In this document: positions 6,717-12,007 of the stretch, in pieces | How positions within the stretch are numbered: position 1 is the first letter of the stretch | How the letters are laid out: each line of letters opens with the position of its first letter | DNA from: Candidatus Kaiserbacteria bacterium | GTDB lineage: Bacteria > Patescibacteriota > Minisyncoccia > Phycocordibacterales > UBA2100 | DNA: 13,063 bases | Assembly: GCA_019247335.1 (NCBI GenBank) | Contig: JAFAPB010000069.1 | Span: 1 to 13,063, forward strand | Reading direction: 5' to 3' | The notes under the pieces: generated by a model | Database searches by the model: none | What the model saw: only the letters and a program-made list of their open reading frames with translations | What the model was told of the DNA's origin: nothing | Program-made: the position numbers and the translations under genes

Positions 6717-7094
6717 ATGGCCGGTCCGAATAAATTGCGTGTGGGCTATTGCATCTGCTTGACGACGATGCCGGCAGCGCCCGATGATCCGGGCAAAGGC
6801 GATCTGTTTCTGGTCCGCGAAATTTCAGCCACGGAAGTTTGCGGCCTGTTGATGCGAAGCGGCAAGATCGCGTCGCTCGTCATCGAATTCGACCGCGCAT
6901 GGGTCACCGCCGAGGGCATTGAGGACATGTTCTCGACAGTGAACTTCCCTATTTCGATCGAGCAGGCGCGTGGGTTCGTCGATGCAACGAGGCAAATGTT
7001 ACGGGCTACGAAGCCCGACGAACTCCCTGCATTCGAGCGCGCCGCAGCGTCATTCCTGCGTGAACTCGCCACCGTTGCGCACGTCTCGCCTTAA
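6717..7094 (+). CDS. Hypothetical protein, 125 aa
   Basis: I do not recognise this family. The protein is soluble and mixed alpha/beta. The N-terminal half has beta-like strands (LRVGYCICLTT; GDLFLVREIS; KIASLVIEFDRAWV) and the C-terminal half is helical (SIEQARGFVDATRQML; ERAAASFLRELATV). No catalytic motif is obvious. The frame is open upstream to 6546, but GAGGAGG at 6705-6711 sits 5 bases before the ATG at 6717, which fixes the start. It has its own promoter and ends at a bidirectional terminator shared with rplL, converging on it. Confidence 0.75.
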   Translation: MAGPNKLRVGYCICLTTMPAAPDDPGKGDLFLVREISATEVCGLLMRSGKIASLVIEFDRAWVTAEGIEDMFSTVNFPISIEQARGFVDATRQMLRATKPDELPAFERAAASFLRELATVAHVSP

Positions 7095-7117
7095 CGGCGC
7101 CCAGTTCTTCCCAAATG

Positions 7118-7153
7118 CAAAGCGGCCGCAGTTTTTTGCGGCCGCTTTGTTTT
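7118..7153. terminator. Bidirectional terminator between the 125-aa gene and rplL
   Basis: CAAAGCGGCCGC (7118-7129) and GCGGCCGCTTTG (7138-7149) make a perfect 12-bp stem. Plus-strand readout continues into TTTTAA. Minus-strand readout also has T-rich sequence. It separates convergent genes. Confidence 0.85.
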
Positions 7154-7166
7154 AAGACAGTGGAAA

Positions 7167-7529
7167 TTACTTGAGCGTAACCTTGCCGCCTGCTTCCTCG
7201 ATCTTCTTCTTCCACGCCTCGGCGTCTTCCTTCTTCACGCCGGTCTTGAGCATGGCCGGAGCCGATTCGACGAGCGTCTTCGACTCGGCGAGGCCGAGGC
7301 CGAGCGCCTCCTTCACGACCTTGATGACCGCGATCTTCTGATCGCCGGCCGCCGTGAGTTCGACGTCGAATTCCGACTTCTCTTCCGCAGCGGTACCGCC
7401 CGCTGCCGGGCCCGCGACCGCGACAGCCGCCGCGGAAACGCCCCACTTCTCCTCGATCGCTTTGACGAGGGTGTTCAACTCCAGCACCGTCATCTTTTCG
7501 ACCGCTTCGATTATCTGATCCTGATTCAT
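7167..7529 (-). CDS. rplL: 50S ribosomal protein L7/L12
   Basis: This 120-residue protein has the full L7/L12 plan: an N-terminal dimerisation helix pair that binds L10 (residues 1-33, LNTLVKAIEEKWGV), an Ala/Gly-rich hinge (about 34-50), and a C-terminal domain that recruits translation GTPases (FDVELTAAGDQKIAVIKVVK, then LGLAESKTLVE and the final KKIEEAGGKVTLK). Length is normal. It follows rplJ by 21 bases on the same strand, the usual order. No SD is visible before the ATG. A terminator lies 18 bases past the stop. Confidence 0.98.
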   Translation of the reverse strand: MNQDQIIEAVEKMTVLELNTLVKAIEEKWGVSAAAVAVAGPAAGGTAAEEKSEFDVELTAAGDQKIAVIKVVKEALGLGLAESKTLVESAPAMLKTGVKKEDAEAWKKKIEEAGGKVTLK

Positions 7530-7550
7530 GGTTGTAATGATTAGCGATTA

Positions 7551-8045
7551 TTAATTCTTCGTTTCCGCGACTTTGCTCAAGACGACCGCGAGCCGCTGGC
7601 GCGGCGAGTTCACGATCTGTGCGAACATCGCGCGGAGCGTGTCCATCGGCGGGATCGTCGCGATCTCGCGCATTTCGGTCTGCCCCACGAGCTTTCCCTC
7701 AAAGATGCCGCCGAGGATCGCGAGCCTGTCAGCGAGTTTCTTGCCCGCATCGTGCACGAGGCGCGCGGCAGCCGTCGCATCCCCTTCGCCGCCGTATGCG
7801 ACCGCCACTTCGCCTTCGAGCGGAAGCTCGTCGTGCTTGTGACCGTGCGTATCGAGCGCGCGGCGGATCAAGCTCTTCTTCGCGACGAGGTACGTCACGC
7901 CCTGCTTCTTGAAGTCGCGGCGGAGCGCGGATTCGTCGGCGACCGAGACGCCGTTGAAGTGCACGAATACTGTCGAGGTCGCGTTCTTGAACGCCTCCTC
8001 GAGGCGCGTGATGATCACTTGTTTTTCTGCTTTGGTTTTTGCCAT
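7551..8045 (-). CDS. rplJ: 50S ribosomal protein L10
   Basis: This 164-residue protein matches L10 in length and layout. An N-terminal rRNA-binding globular domain (KQVIITRLEEAFKNATSTVF, then LRRDFKKQGVTYLVAKKSLI) is followed by the FEGKLVGQTEM/IATIPPMDTLRAMF region and a C-terminal helix carrying the L7/L12 dimers. It forms the stalk base with L11. It is the first gene of the rplJ-rplL pair and lies behind a structured leader, so L10 autoregulation is likely. The bases just before the ATG (TTTTGCGTTT) hold no SD. Confidence 0.98.
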   Translation of the reverse strand: MAKTKAEKQVIITRLEEAFKNATSTVFVHFNGVSVADESALRRDFKKQGVTYLVAKKSLIRRALDTHGHKHDELPLEGEVAVAYGGEGDATAAARLVHDAGKKLADRLAILGGIFEGKLVGQTEMREIATIPPMDTLRAMFAQIVNSPRQRLAVVLSKVAETKN

Positions 8046-8167
8046 AAACGCAAAAGAGCCTACTGGTATTCCAAGGCCTCGATCTGCGTGAGCAGATGGG
8101 AGTTCGACCTCGGCAGGCGTCCTATGACATGAAAGCCTTTCGGCTACCCGCTTTCTCTGGCCTTGTG
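8046..8167 (-). promoter_or_regulatory. Ribosomal protein L10-type mRNA leader
   Basis: This is the ~120-base leader between the rplJ promoter and ATG. On the minus strand it has AGCC-GAAA-GGCT, then a long imperfect arm capped by ATCTGC-TCAC-GCAGAT with internal GAGG and CGAGG purine bulges, closed by GCCT and AGGC (ending TACCAGTAGGC). This arrangement resembles the kinked L10(L12)4 binding arm used for autoregulation in other bacteria. The leader identity comes from position plus structure and was not tested with a covariance model. Confidence 0.7.
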
Positions 8168-8173
8168 CCGCGC

Positions 8174-8202
8174 ATACTACGCGAGCTGCGCAACGTGGTC
8201 AA
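8174..8202 (-). promoter_or_regulatory. Promoter of rplJ-rplL
   Basis: Minus-strand TTGACC (8197-8202) and TAGTAT (8174-8179) are 17 bases apart. The predicted start near 8167 gives the L10 leader. Confidence 0.75.
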
Positions 8203-8284
8203 GATTATGAATCTATCCGCACAACAGGTACTATCTTCGCGGGAGGTGTCATCAGAAATCCCTCAAGCTTAACGGAGAGGTTCG

Positions 8285-8416
8285 ATGACGCTACGTTCAT
8301 CCTCGATTCCGCAAGCTACGATTCGGACGCACGAGGCGGGCTTCAATCCGCCGCTGTGGGTCGCGATATCTGCCCTGCTTATCGGCATGGGAGTGATCCT
8401 CAGTCAGATGCTGTAA
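8285..8416 (+). CDS. Small single-span membrane protein, 43 aa
   Basis: This is a 43-residue orphan. A polar, Ser/Arg/Thr-rich head (residues 1-22) is followed by a hydrophobic span (PPLWVAISALLIGMGVILSQ, residues 22-41) and a 2-residue tail, so an N-in, C-terminally anchored small membrane protein is likely. GGAGAGG at 8274-8280 precedes the ATG at 8285, supporting translation. An intrinsic terminator follows at 8507. The promoter is unclear; the region upstream overlaps the divergent rplJ promoter. I recognise no family. A bound partner or a stress role cannot be inferred from sequence. Confidence 0.65.
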   Translation: MTLRSSSIPQATIRTHEAGFNPPLWVAISALLIGMGVILSQML

Positions 8417-8506
8417 GACATGCCTATAGGTTGTAGATCGGATTTCTCATGTCTGTACCAGTTGTGCCTGTGGTCCGGTAAAGAGGCTTGTCGGAATCGC
8501 AAGACT

Positions 8507-8543
8507 CGGCATCGCGCTCGTTCGCGGTGCCGTTTCCATTTTT
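8507..8543 (+). terminator. Intrinsic terminator after the 43-aa gene
   Basis: CGGCATCGCG (8507-8516) pairs with CGCGGTGCCG (8523-8532) through a 6-base loop, with one G-T wobble, followed by TTTCCATTTTT. The 90 bases between stop and terminator (8417-8506) hold weak stems (GACATG/CATGTC; CTTG/CAAG) but no frame. Confidence 0.75.
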
Positions 8544-8562
8544 GGCTCTATTGAGCCGAATA

Positions 8563-8590
8563 TTGACTTTTTCACAAAAAATGCTACTAT
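8563..8590 (+). promoter_or_regulatory. Extended -10 promoter of the 76-aa gene
   Basis: TTGACT (8563-8568) lies 16 bases before TACTAT (8585-8590), which carries an upstream TG (TGCTACTAT). A/T-rich sequence surrounds it. Confidence 0.65.
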
Positions 8591-8607
8591 TATATAAGTA
8601 CAAGAAT

Positions 8608-8662
8608 GAACGTCTTTGAACGTTCACAGGGGAAGCGTCAGTTTGTTCCCAACAGGCTGACG
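8608..8662 (+). other. Two-hairpin 5' leader of the 76-aa gene
   Basis: Hairpin 1 is GAACGT/ACGTTC (8608-8625). Hairpin 2 is CGTCAG/CTGACG (8636-8662, 15-base loop), whose last base overlaps the GGAG ribosome site at 8662-8665. Stability of hairpin 2 could therefore affect initiation. Confidence 0.5.
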
Positions 8663-8674
8663 GAGAAAAGTGCT

Positions 8675-8905
8675 ATGTTATCCCTTGATCCGCGTATCCA
8701 TGTGATCACCTTCTTCGAGGGCGCGACCAAAAGTATGTCACCGGTCATCCGGCAGATCATACTCGAGGACGTCGCCAATCTTCTCGAAGGCCGAGGCGGT
8801 GATTTCGTAATGCATCGCGACGATCTGCGAAAGGACTTCCTGCAGGTCTGCGAGCAATGCGGAGTTCACCTGTCCCAGATATTCTGGGCACAAGTGGAAG
8901 CCTGA
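8675..8905 (+). CDS. Hypothetical protein, 76 aa, acidic and helical
   Basis: I do not recognise this family. The protein is soluble and probably alpha-rich: a beta-like start (PRIHVITFFEG), helices around SPVIRQIILEDVANLLEGRG and HRDDLRKDFLQVCEQCGVHL, and two Cys in a CEQC motif (residues ~59-62) that could be redox-active or bind metal, though this is unproven. An in-frame ATG at 8606 exists, but it would sit about 8 bases from the predicted transcription start and run through two hairpins. The ATG at 8675 has GGAG at 8662-8665, so it is preferred. The gene is monocistronic. Confidence 0.65.
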   Translation: MLSLDPRIHVITFFEGATKSMSPVIRQIILEDVANLLEGRGGDFVMHRDDLRKDFLQVCEQCGVHLSQIFWAQVEA

Positions 8906-9053
8906 TCACGGCTTCAGATGCGGCAGCGGGGTTGTCCAGGACGGACTCCCCTCTGCTATCAGTTTCATTCTTTTGATCGTTTTCCCGCTCCTCCTAAGCG
9001 GGCCCCGGCCAGACCCAGCGTGCCGTACTCGGGTCTGAGCCGGTTTTTCTTTT
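8906..9053 (+). ncRNA. Structured 3' UTR or small RNA with C-rich loop, ending in terminator
   Basis: After the 76-aa gene come GCAG-GGGG/CCCC-CTGC pairing around 8925-8956 with one mismatch, then a clean hairpin CCCGCT, loop CCTCCTA, AGCGGG (8984-9002). Next is a strong intrinsic terminator, CCGGCCAGACCC (9005-9016) with GGGTCTGAGCCGG (9031-9043) and TTTTTCTTTT. The exposed CCTCC matches the anti-SD core, so an SD-binding RNA is conceivable. No strong separate promoter is seen; release from the 3' UTR is the simplest idea. Confidence 0.4.
9005..9053 (+). terminator. Strong intrinsic terminator
   Basis: AGACCC (9011-9016) pairs with GGGTCT (9031-9036), extended by CCGG (9005-9008) with CCGG (9040-9043), and is followed by TTTTTCTTTT at 9044-9053. 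Confidence 0.85.
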
Positions 9054-9055
9054 GC

Positions 9056-9083
9056 TTGCCAAACGACAGTGCCGCTTTAGTAT
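9056..9083 (+). promoter_or_regulatory. Promoter of the 83-aa/59-aa gene pair
   Basis: TTGCCA (9056-9061) and TAGTAT (9078-9083) are 16 bases apart, directly after a terminator. The -10 box matches that of rplJ. Confidence 0.55.
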
Positions 9084-9115
9084 TCGAGCAGCACATGTCC
9101 TGGGAGGGACGCCTC

Positions 9116-9367
9116 ATGAAAACCATCGACTACGCGTGGCACGACCCCGACGACGACAAGGCGGATTTACTCAAATTCCTGGAACAGCATGACGAGCTAG
9201 TGGACCCCGAAGTGACGGATTTCGTTCGTAAGGTGCTGGCGGAAGAGCCGGTCGACATCGAAACCATCAAAGCGCGTCACCGGTCCGACATTGCGCAAAT
9301 TTTCGCAGTGTATCCGGAGTTTCTGCCGAAAGCACTCGCACCGTTTGTGTTGGAGCCAGCCGCATGA
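9116..9367 (+). CDS. Hypothetical protein, 83 aa, strongly acidic
   Basis: I do not recognise this family. The protein is soluble, acidic and helical, opening with an Asp-rich run (HDPDDDKADLL) and continuing with amphipathic helices (KFLEQHDELVDPEVTDFVRK; IETIKARHRSDIAQIF). The negative charge would fit a protein-binding adaptor or antitoxin-sized partner, but no motif supports either. The ATG at 9116 is fixed by GGGAGG at 9102-9107; the frame is open from 8918 but crosses a terminator and promoter. The ribosome site lies in a small GTCC/GGAC hairpin (9097-9110). The stop overlaps the next ATG by 4 bases (ATGA), implying coupled translation. Confidence 0.7.
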   Translation: MKTIDYAWHDPDDDKADLLKFLEQHDELVDPEVTDFVRKVLAEEPVDIETIKARHRSDIAQIFAVYPEFLPKALAPFVLEPAA

Positions 9368-9543
9368 CGATCGCCAGCTATGAAGCCGAACAGCTAAGGC
9401 GGCAACGGATCGCGGAAGCGGTCATCGCCGGAGATGCATTCGAGTGGCCCGCGGGCATGCGACACGTGCGCCCGAGCCGTACGCCTACTGAACTCTTGTT
9501 GTTCGACGTGACATCGGACGAAGCGTTCGCTGCGTACGAGTGA
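9364..9543 (+). CDS. Hypothetical protein, 59 aa, ending at an in-frame TGA
   Basis: The start ATG overlaps the 83-aa gene stop (ATGA), so it is the second cistron. The 59-residue product is polar with a helical start (YEAEQLRRQRIAEAVIAGDA) and ends FAAYE before TGA at 9541-9543. I recognise no family. The same frame continues with protein-like sequence to a second TGA at 9652-9654, 12 bases before a terminator. The 59-aa form is therefore probably a truncated version of a ~95-aa protein. Whether the short form works is unknown. Confidence 0.55.
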   Translation: MTIASYEAEQLRRQRIAEAVIAGDAFEWPAGMRHVRPSRTPTELLLFDVTSDEAFAAYE

Positions 9544-9654
9544 GACCTCGAACGTGAATTGCAGCGGATCGCCGGCTGTGAATACGACACGGTCCGGCAG
9601 CTCGCTGCGGCGCACTTCGTGCCGCTCTGCCCTCTCATCATCGGCACCGCGTGA
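9544..9654 (+). pseudogene. In-frame continuation of the 59-aa gene beyond TGA
   Basis: Thirty-six sense codons follow the TGA at 9541, coding DLERELQRIAGCEYDTVRQL and a further 16 residues before TGA at 9652. Composition and helix pattern continue smoothly from the upstream part, and one base change (TGG to TGA) would explain the break. The terminator just after 9654 fits the longer gene end. UGA is a stop elsewhere in the window, so general recoding is unlikely. Confidence 0.5.
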
Positions 9655-9665
9655 GGAACGGTGTC

Positions 9666-9698
9666 ATCGGCGTCTCTGCGTAGGCGCCGATTTCAATT
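9666..9698 (+). terminator. Terminator after the 83-aa/59-aa pair
   Basis: ATCGGCG (9666-9672) pairs with CGCCGAT (9685-9691) over a 12-base loop, followed by TTCAATTT. It faces the convergent small membrane gene that ends at 9693. Confidence 0.65.
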
Positions 9699-9863
9699 TG
9701 TGTCCTGTTCGAGCATGATCGCCTTTGCGGCGGCGGCATGCTGCGCCGCATCCTTGGCCTGCGCCATCACGTTCACGCCGTAGGTCACGCCGAAGCTCAC
9801 GCTGATGAAGGTAAGAAATCCGAGCAGGAATCGGAAAAAGGAGCTCACCGGGGACGGCTGCAT
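9693..9863 (-). CDS. Small membrane protein, 56 aa
   Basis: This 56-residue orphan has one hydrophobic span (FFRFLLGFLTFISVSFGVTY, residues 9-28) after a short polar head, and an Ala-rich helical tail (AQAKDAAQHAAAAKAIMLEQ). It could be a small membrane-anchored coiled tail; no family is recognised. The frame is open upstream to 10301, but GAAGGA lies immediately before the ATG at 9863, and the upstream part overlaps the plus-strand gene, so the short form is chosen. It is divergent from the exported protein at 9906, with only 42 bases between start codons; both are membrane-associated, so they may be linked. Confidence 0.65.
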   Translation of the reverse strand: MQPSPVSSFFRFLLGFLTFISVSFGVTYGVNVMAQAKDAAQHAAAAKAIMLEQDTN

Positions 9864-9893
9864 AGTCCTTCTATTGTAATACGCGCCGGAGGC

Positions 9894-9899
9894 TATACT
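9894..9899 (+). promoter_or_regulatory. -10 box placed for a leaderless start
   Basis: TATACT lies 6 bases before the ATG at 9906, so transcription would begin at about the start codon. No good -35 is visible. A GGAGG (9888-9892) is too far from the ATG for normal use. Confidence 0.35.
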
Positions 9900-9905
9900 T
9901 GGGAT

Positions 9906-10682
9906 ATGCGCAGCAAGGTCCTCATTTGTGCGCTCCTCTCCCTCCTTCTGCCGCTCGGTGCCTCCGCGCTTGCCTTCGGCTTCCCGCATGAGCCGATCTG
10001 GGTCTCTCGGGCGACTGCGAGCGAGGGAGAAGCAATCACGGTATACGCGGCGATCTACAATGCGACGTCGAAAGAAATGGTCGGCACCGTCGACTTTCTC
10101 GCCGATGGCACGGCATTTGATACGAAGGATATCGAGCTGCCGGCCGGAGGCTCGCAGCTCGTTTCCGCTGATTGGTCCGCAAAGATCGGCGCGCACGCGC
10201 TCTCGGCGCGTTTCAAATCCGGCAGCGAGAGCGACGAGACGAGCGTTGTGCGCGTCTTGGTGACGCCGAAGATCCTGGAGTTGCCGAGCGGCGTGCAGCA
10301 ATCGGTCGAGAGTGCGAAAGGCGCGCTCTCATCCGCATCGAGCACCTTCCCCGTTGTGACGAAAGCGGCGAATGCGGTGATCGCGCAGACGGAAAAATTG
10401 CGCACTGCAGGCGCACAATACTTCTCGCAGTATTTGGATCAACCGCAAAATAGTCGCGCATCAAACGCGCATGCGACGACCTCTGTCGTCAAAGGCTTCG
10501 GCACATCGTCGCCGAAAGCCACCTCAAAAAATAATTCGCTTCTGCATACCGGTATTCAAACGGCAGCGGTTGCAGCGGTCTACACATTCAGCACCGCGTG
10601 GCTCTTTTACCTTCTCGTCATCCTCGCGTTGTATATCTTATGGCGCCTGGCGAAGCGCTGGGTCAACGGTCCTCGATTTTAA
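9906..10682 (+). CDS. Exported protein with Ig-like domain and C-terminal membrane anchor
   Basis: This is a 258-residue protein. Residues 1-24 form a signal peptide (MRSKVLICALLSLLLPLGAS, likely cleavage near ALA/FG). Residues ~28-120 are beta-rich (WVSRATASEGEAITVYAAIYN; VGTVDFLADG; HALSARFKSG), resembling CARDB-type Ig-like domains seen in surface proteins. Residues ~121-215 are Ser/Ala/Thr-rich, helical and low in structure. A hydrophobic span (residues ~228-248, STAWLFYLLVILALYILWRL) precedes a basic tail (AKRWVNGPRF), so the protein is outside and anchored at its C terminus. Similar layouts are common in Parcubacteria surface proteins; a ligand is not evident. Confidence 0.8.
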   Translation: MRSKVLICALLSLLLPLGASALAFGFPHEPIWVSRATASEGEAITVYAAIYNATSKEMVGTVDFLADGTAFDTKDIELPAGGSQLVSADWSAKIGAHALSARFKSGSESDETSVVRVLVTPKILELPSGVQQSVESAKGALSSASSTFPVVTKAANAVIAQTEKLRTAGAQYFSQYLDQPQNSRASNAHATTSVVKGFGTSSPKATSKNNSLLHTGIQTAAVAAVYTFSTAWLFYLLVILALYILWRLAKRWVNGPRF

Positions 10683-10717
10683 AAAGTTCGCGCCGGCGAT
10701 CGCGAGGATCGCCGGCG
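10682..10717 (-). terminator. Terminator of the 342-aa gene
   Basis: CGCCGGCGATC (10691-10701) and GATCGCCGGCG (10707-10717) form an 11-bp stem with a 5-base loop. On the minus strand CGAACTTTTTA follows. The same hairpin may end the plus-strand gene stopping at 10682. Confidence 0.8.
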
Positions 10718-10744
10718 GATAGATGTCTAGAACTTGAGCGGTCG

Positions 10745-11773
10745 TCACGCCGCTTCGGCTTTTTCGGGCGCACGTCCACCGACCACCTTTACCATAGAGA
10801 TCTCGCCGCGGACGAGAATGACGAGCTCGACGAGCACTTTCCCGTGGTGCGGGTTGGCCCATGAGTCCGCTTTCATCGCGGCACTTTCCTGAGCGAGATG
10901 CTGGTGCGCCTCATCAACCTGCGTCGGGAAGTCGAGCGCGAGTACGGCCCGCTTATCGTCATGGGTGATCTTGGGCGGGCAGATGGTCCAGCGGCCTTTC
11001 AGTTCCGCATGGAGACTGCGAGCGACCTCATCGGTCTCCCCGACCGACTGCGCATAGGTCATCAAGTGCGATCGTCCTTGAGTAGAAAGCTCCGAGCCAA
11101 GGACCAAATGGAGCGCCGCTTCGTAGACGAGGCGGTTGTGATCGATCCCGATCCGGACCATGTCCGGGATATTGCCGGGCAGGCTCGTGATCATTTTGCG
11201 GATGAACGCGATGAGCAATGAATCGACGATCGTGTCGCCAGCGATCCACCACTCTCCCTGGCTTTGGGTGATGCTCACGATAGAACTCACCAGCCGCGGC
11301 AATGTGATGGTCCTGCAGACGTGGTTCACCGCGCTCGTGATTGCTTGGCGCATGGCGACGGGGGCCTTGCGATACAGCCGCACGATCGAGTCGATGAGCT
11401 CTGCCGCTTCTTCGTCGAAGCGTGTATTCGCCCACCGTGCCGCTGCCGGATTGATAAGCCGGGTCAGGAGATCGACATTGGCTTCCGGGTGCTTCATGGC
11501 GTGCGAGGCGAGCACCACCATTGTCTTTGCACGCTTTCTAGCCGCGGTCTCTGCTTCCGTCTCGATGTCGCCGATCGCGCAATTGACGTAGACGATGTAT
11601 TGGTTGGTCTGCGCTGAGAGCTCCGCGTATGGGATGTCCTTGTCCGCATACATCTTGTATGCGGTTGAGAGAAGTTGCGTCAGCCGATCGACCGGCCCAA
11701 GCGGCTCAAGCTGCTGCTTGAGCGCGGAGTTGTCCCGAAGGACTTTCATCAACTGGGATTCTCCAGTCAACAT
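10745..11773 (-). CDS. Hypothetical protein, 342 aa, paralog of the 327-aa gene
   Basis: I do not recognise this family. The protein is soluble, with no signal or membrane span. Residues ~25-240 are helical and repeat-like (for example YVNCAIGDIETEAETAARKR; EEAAELIDSIVRLYRKAP; GDTIVDSLLIAFIRKMI), and the C-terminal ~85 residues are beta-rich, ending in WANPHHGKV and VVGGRAPEK. The 327-aa neighbour has the same order of blocks: WINPYFGKV and VIKGRAPKP at the end, and matching APxxxRxxI and FxRxMI helices. The start is fixed by AAAGGAG 5 bases before the ATG at 11773. It has its own promoter, a multi-hairpin leader and a terminator. Function unknown; cytoplasmic. Confidence 0.78.
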   Translation of the reverse strand: MLTGESQLMKVLRDNSALKQQLEPLGPVDRLTQLLSTAYKMYADKDIPYAELSAQTNQYIVYVNCAIGDIETEAETAARKRAKTMVVLASHAMKHPEANVDLLTRLINPAAARWANTRFDEEAAELIDSIVRLYRKAPVAMRQAITSAVNHVCRTITLPRLVSSIVSITQSQGEWWIAGDTIVDSLLIAFIRKMITSLPGNIPDMVRIGIDHNRLVYEAALHLVLGSELSTQGRSHLMTYAQSVGETDEVARSLHAELKGRWTICPPKITHDDKRAVLALDFPTQVDEAHQHLAQESAAMKADSWANPHHGKVLVELVILVRGEISMVKVVGGRAPEKAEAA

Positions 11774-11778
11774 TGTGT

Positions 11779-11881
11779 CTCCTTTCGAGCACTTGGCTCA
11801 TGAACCCTTCCTTCGAAGGGCGGAGGTGATAGGAAAGGACACCTTCGTGTCCCCATGTGAAGGAGCATGGACCTTCGTCCA
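11779..11881 (-). promoter_or_regulatory. Multi-hairpin leader of the 342-aa gene with GAAG tetraloops
   Basis: On the minus strand the leader has three perfect hairpins, each closed over GAAG: TGGAC/GTCCA (11868-11881), GGACAC/GTGTCC (11837-11852) and CCCTTC/GAAGGG (11805-11820). A smaller GAGC/GCTC follows (11787-11799). Between the first two lies CTCCTT (11860-11865), complementary to AAGGAG of the ribosome site (11779-11785), so SD masking is possible. The structures are seen; regulation is inferred. Confidence 0.65.
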
Positions 11882-11893
11882 CATTCCAGGGCA

Positions 11894-11922
11894 ACTATGC
11901 AACTCTCTCGCTGGCAGGTCAA
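11894..11922 (-). promoter_or_regulatory. Promoter of the 342-aa gene
   Basis: Minus-strand TTGACC (11917-11922) and CATAGT (11894-11899) are 17 bases apart. The start near 11887 would place the first GAAG hairpin within a few bases of the mRNA 5' end. Confidence 0.55.
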
Positions 11923-11929
11923 TGAATAT

Positions 11930-11966
11930 AAAAAGTTCACGCCGGCTGGACAGATGCCCAGCCGGC
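11930..11966 (-). terminator. Terminator of the 327-aa gene
   Basis: GCCGGCTGG (11941-11949) pairs with CCAGCCGGC (11958-11966) over an 8-base loop. The minus-strand tail is GTGAACTTTTTATA. Its GAACTTTTTA tail matches the terminator after the paralog. Confidence 0.8.
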
Positions 11967-12007
11967 GGTAAGCAGAGTTCAGAACAGAATGCGGTTGATC
12001 AGGCCGA

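Noticed and set aside
8424..8627. 67-aa minus-strand frame
   Set aside because: It runs through a terminator and a promoter of plus-strand genes and has no SD.
9541..9543. UGA read as glycine or selenocysteine
   Set aside because: UGA ends folK, folP and other intact genes, and no SECIS-like hairpin is seen just downstream.
9378..9647. 89-aa minus-strand frame opposite the TGA-interrupted gene
   Set aside because: It is Ser/Arg-rich shadow sequence without a ribosome site; the plus frame has coupling with its upstream gene and a terminator.
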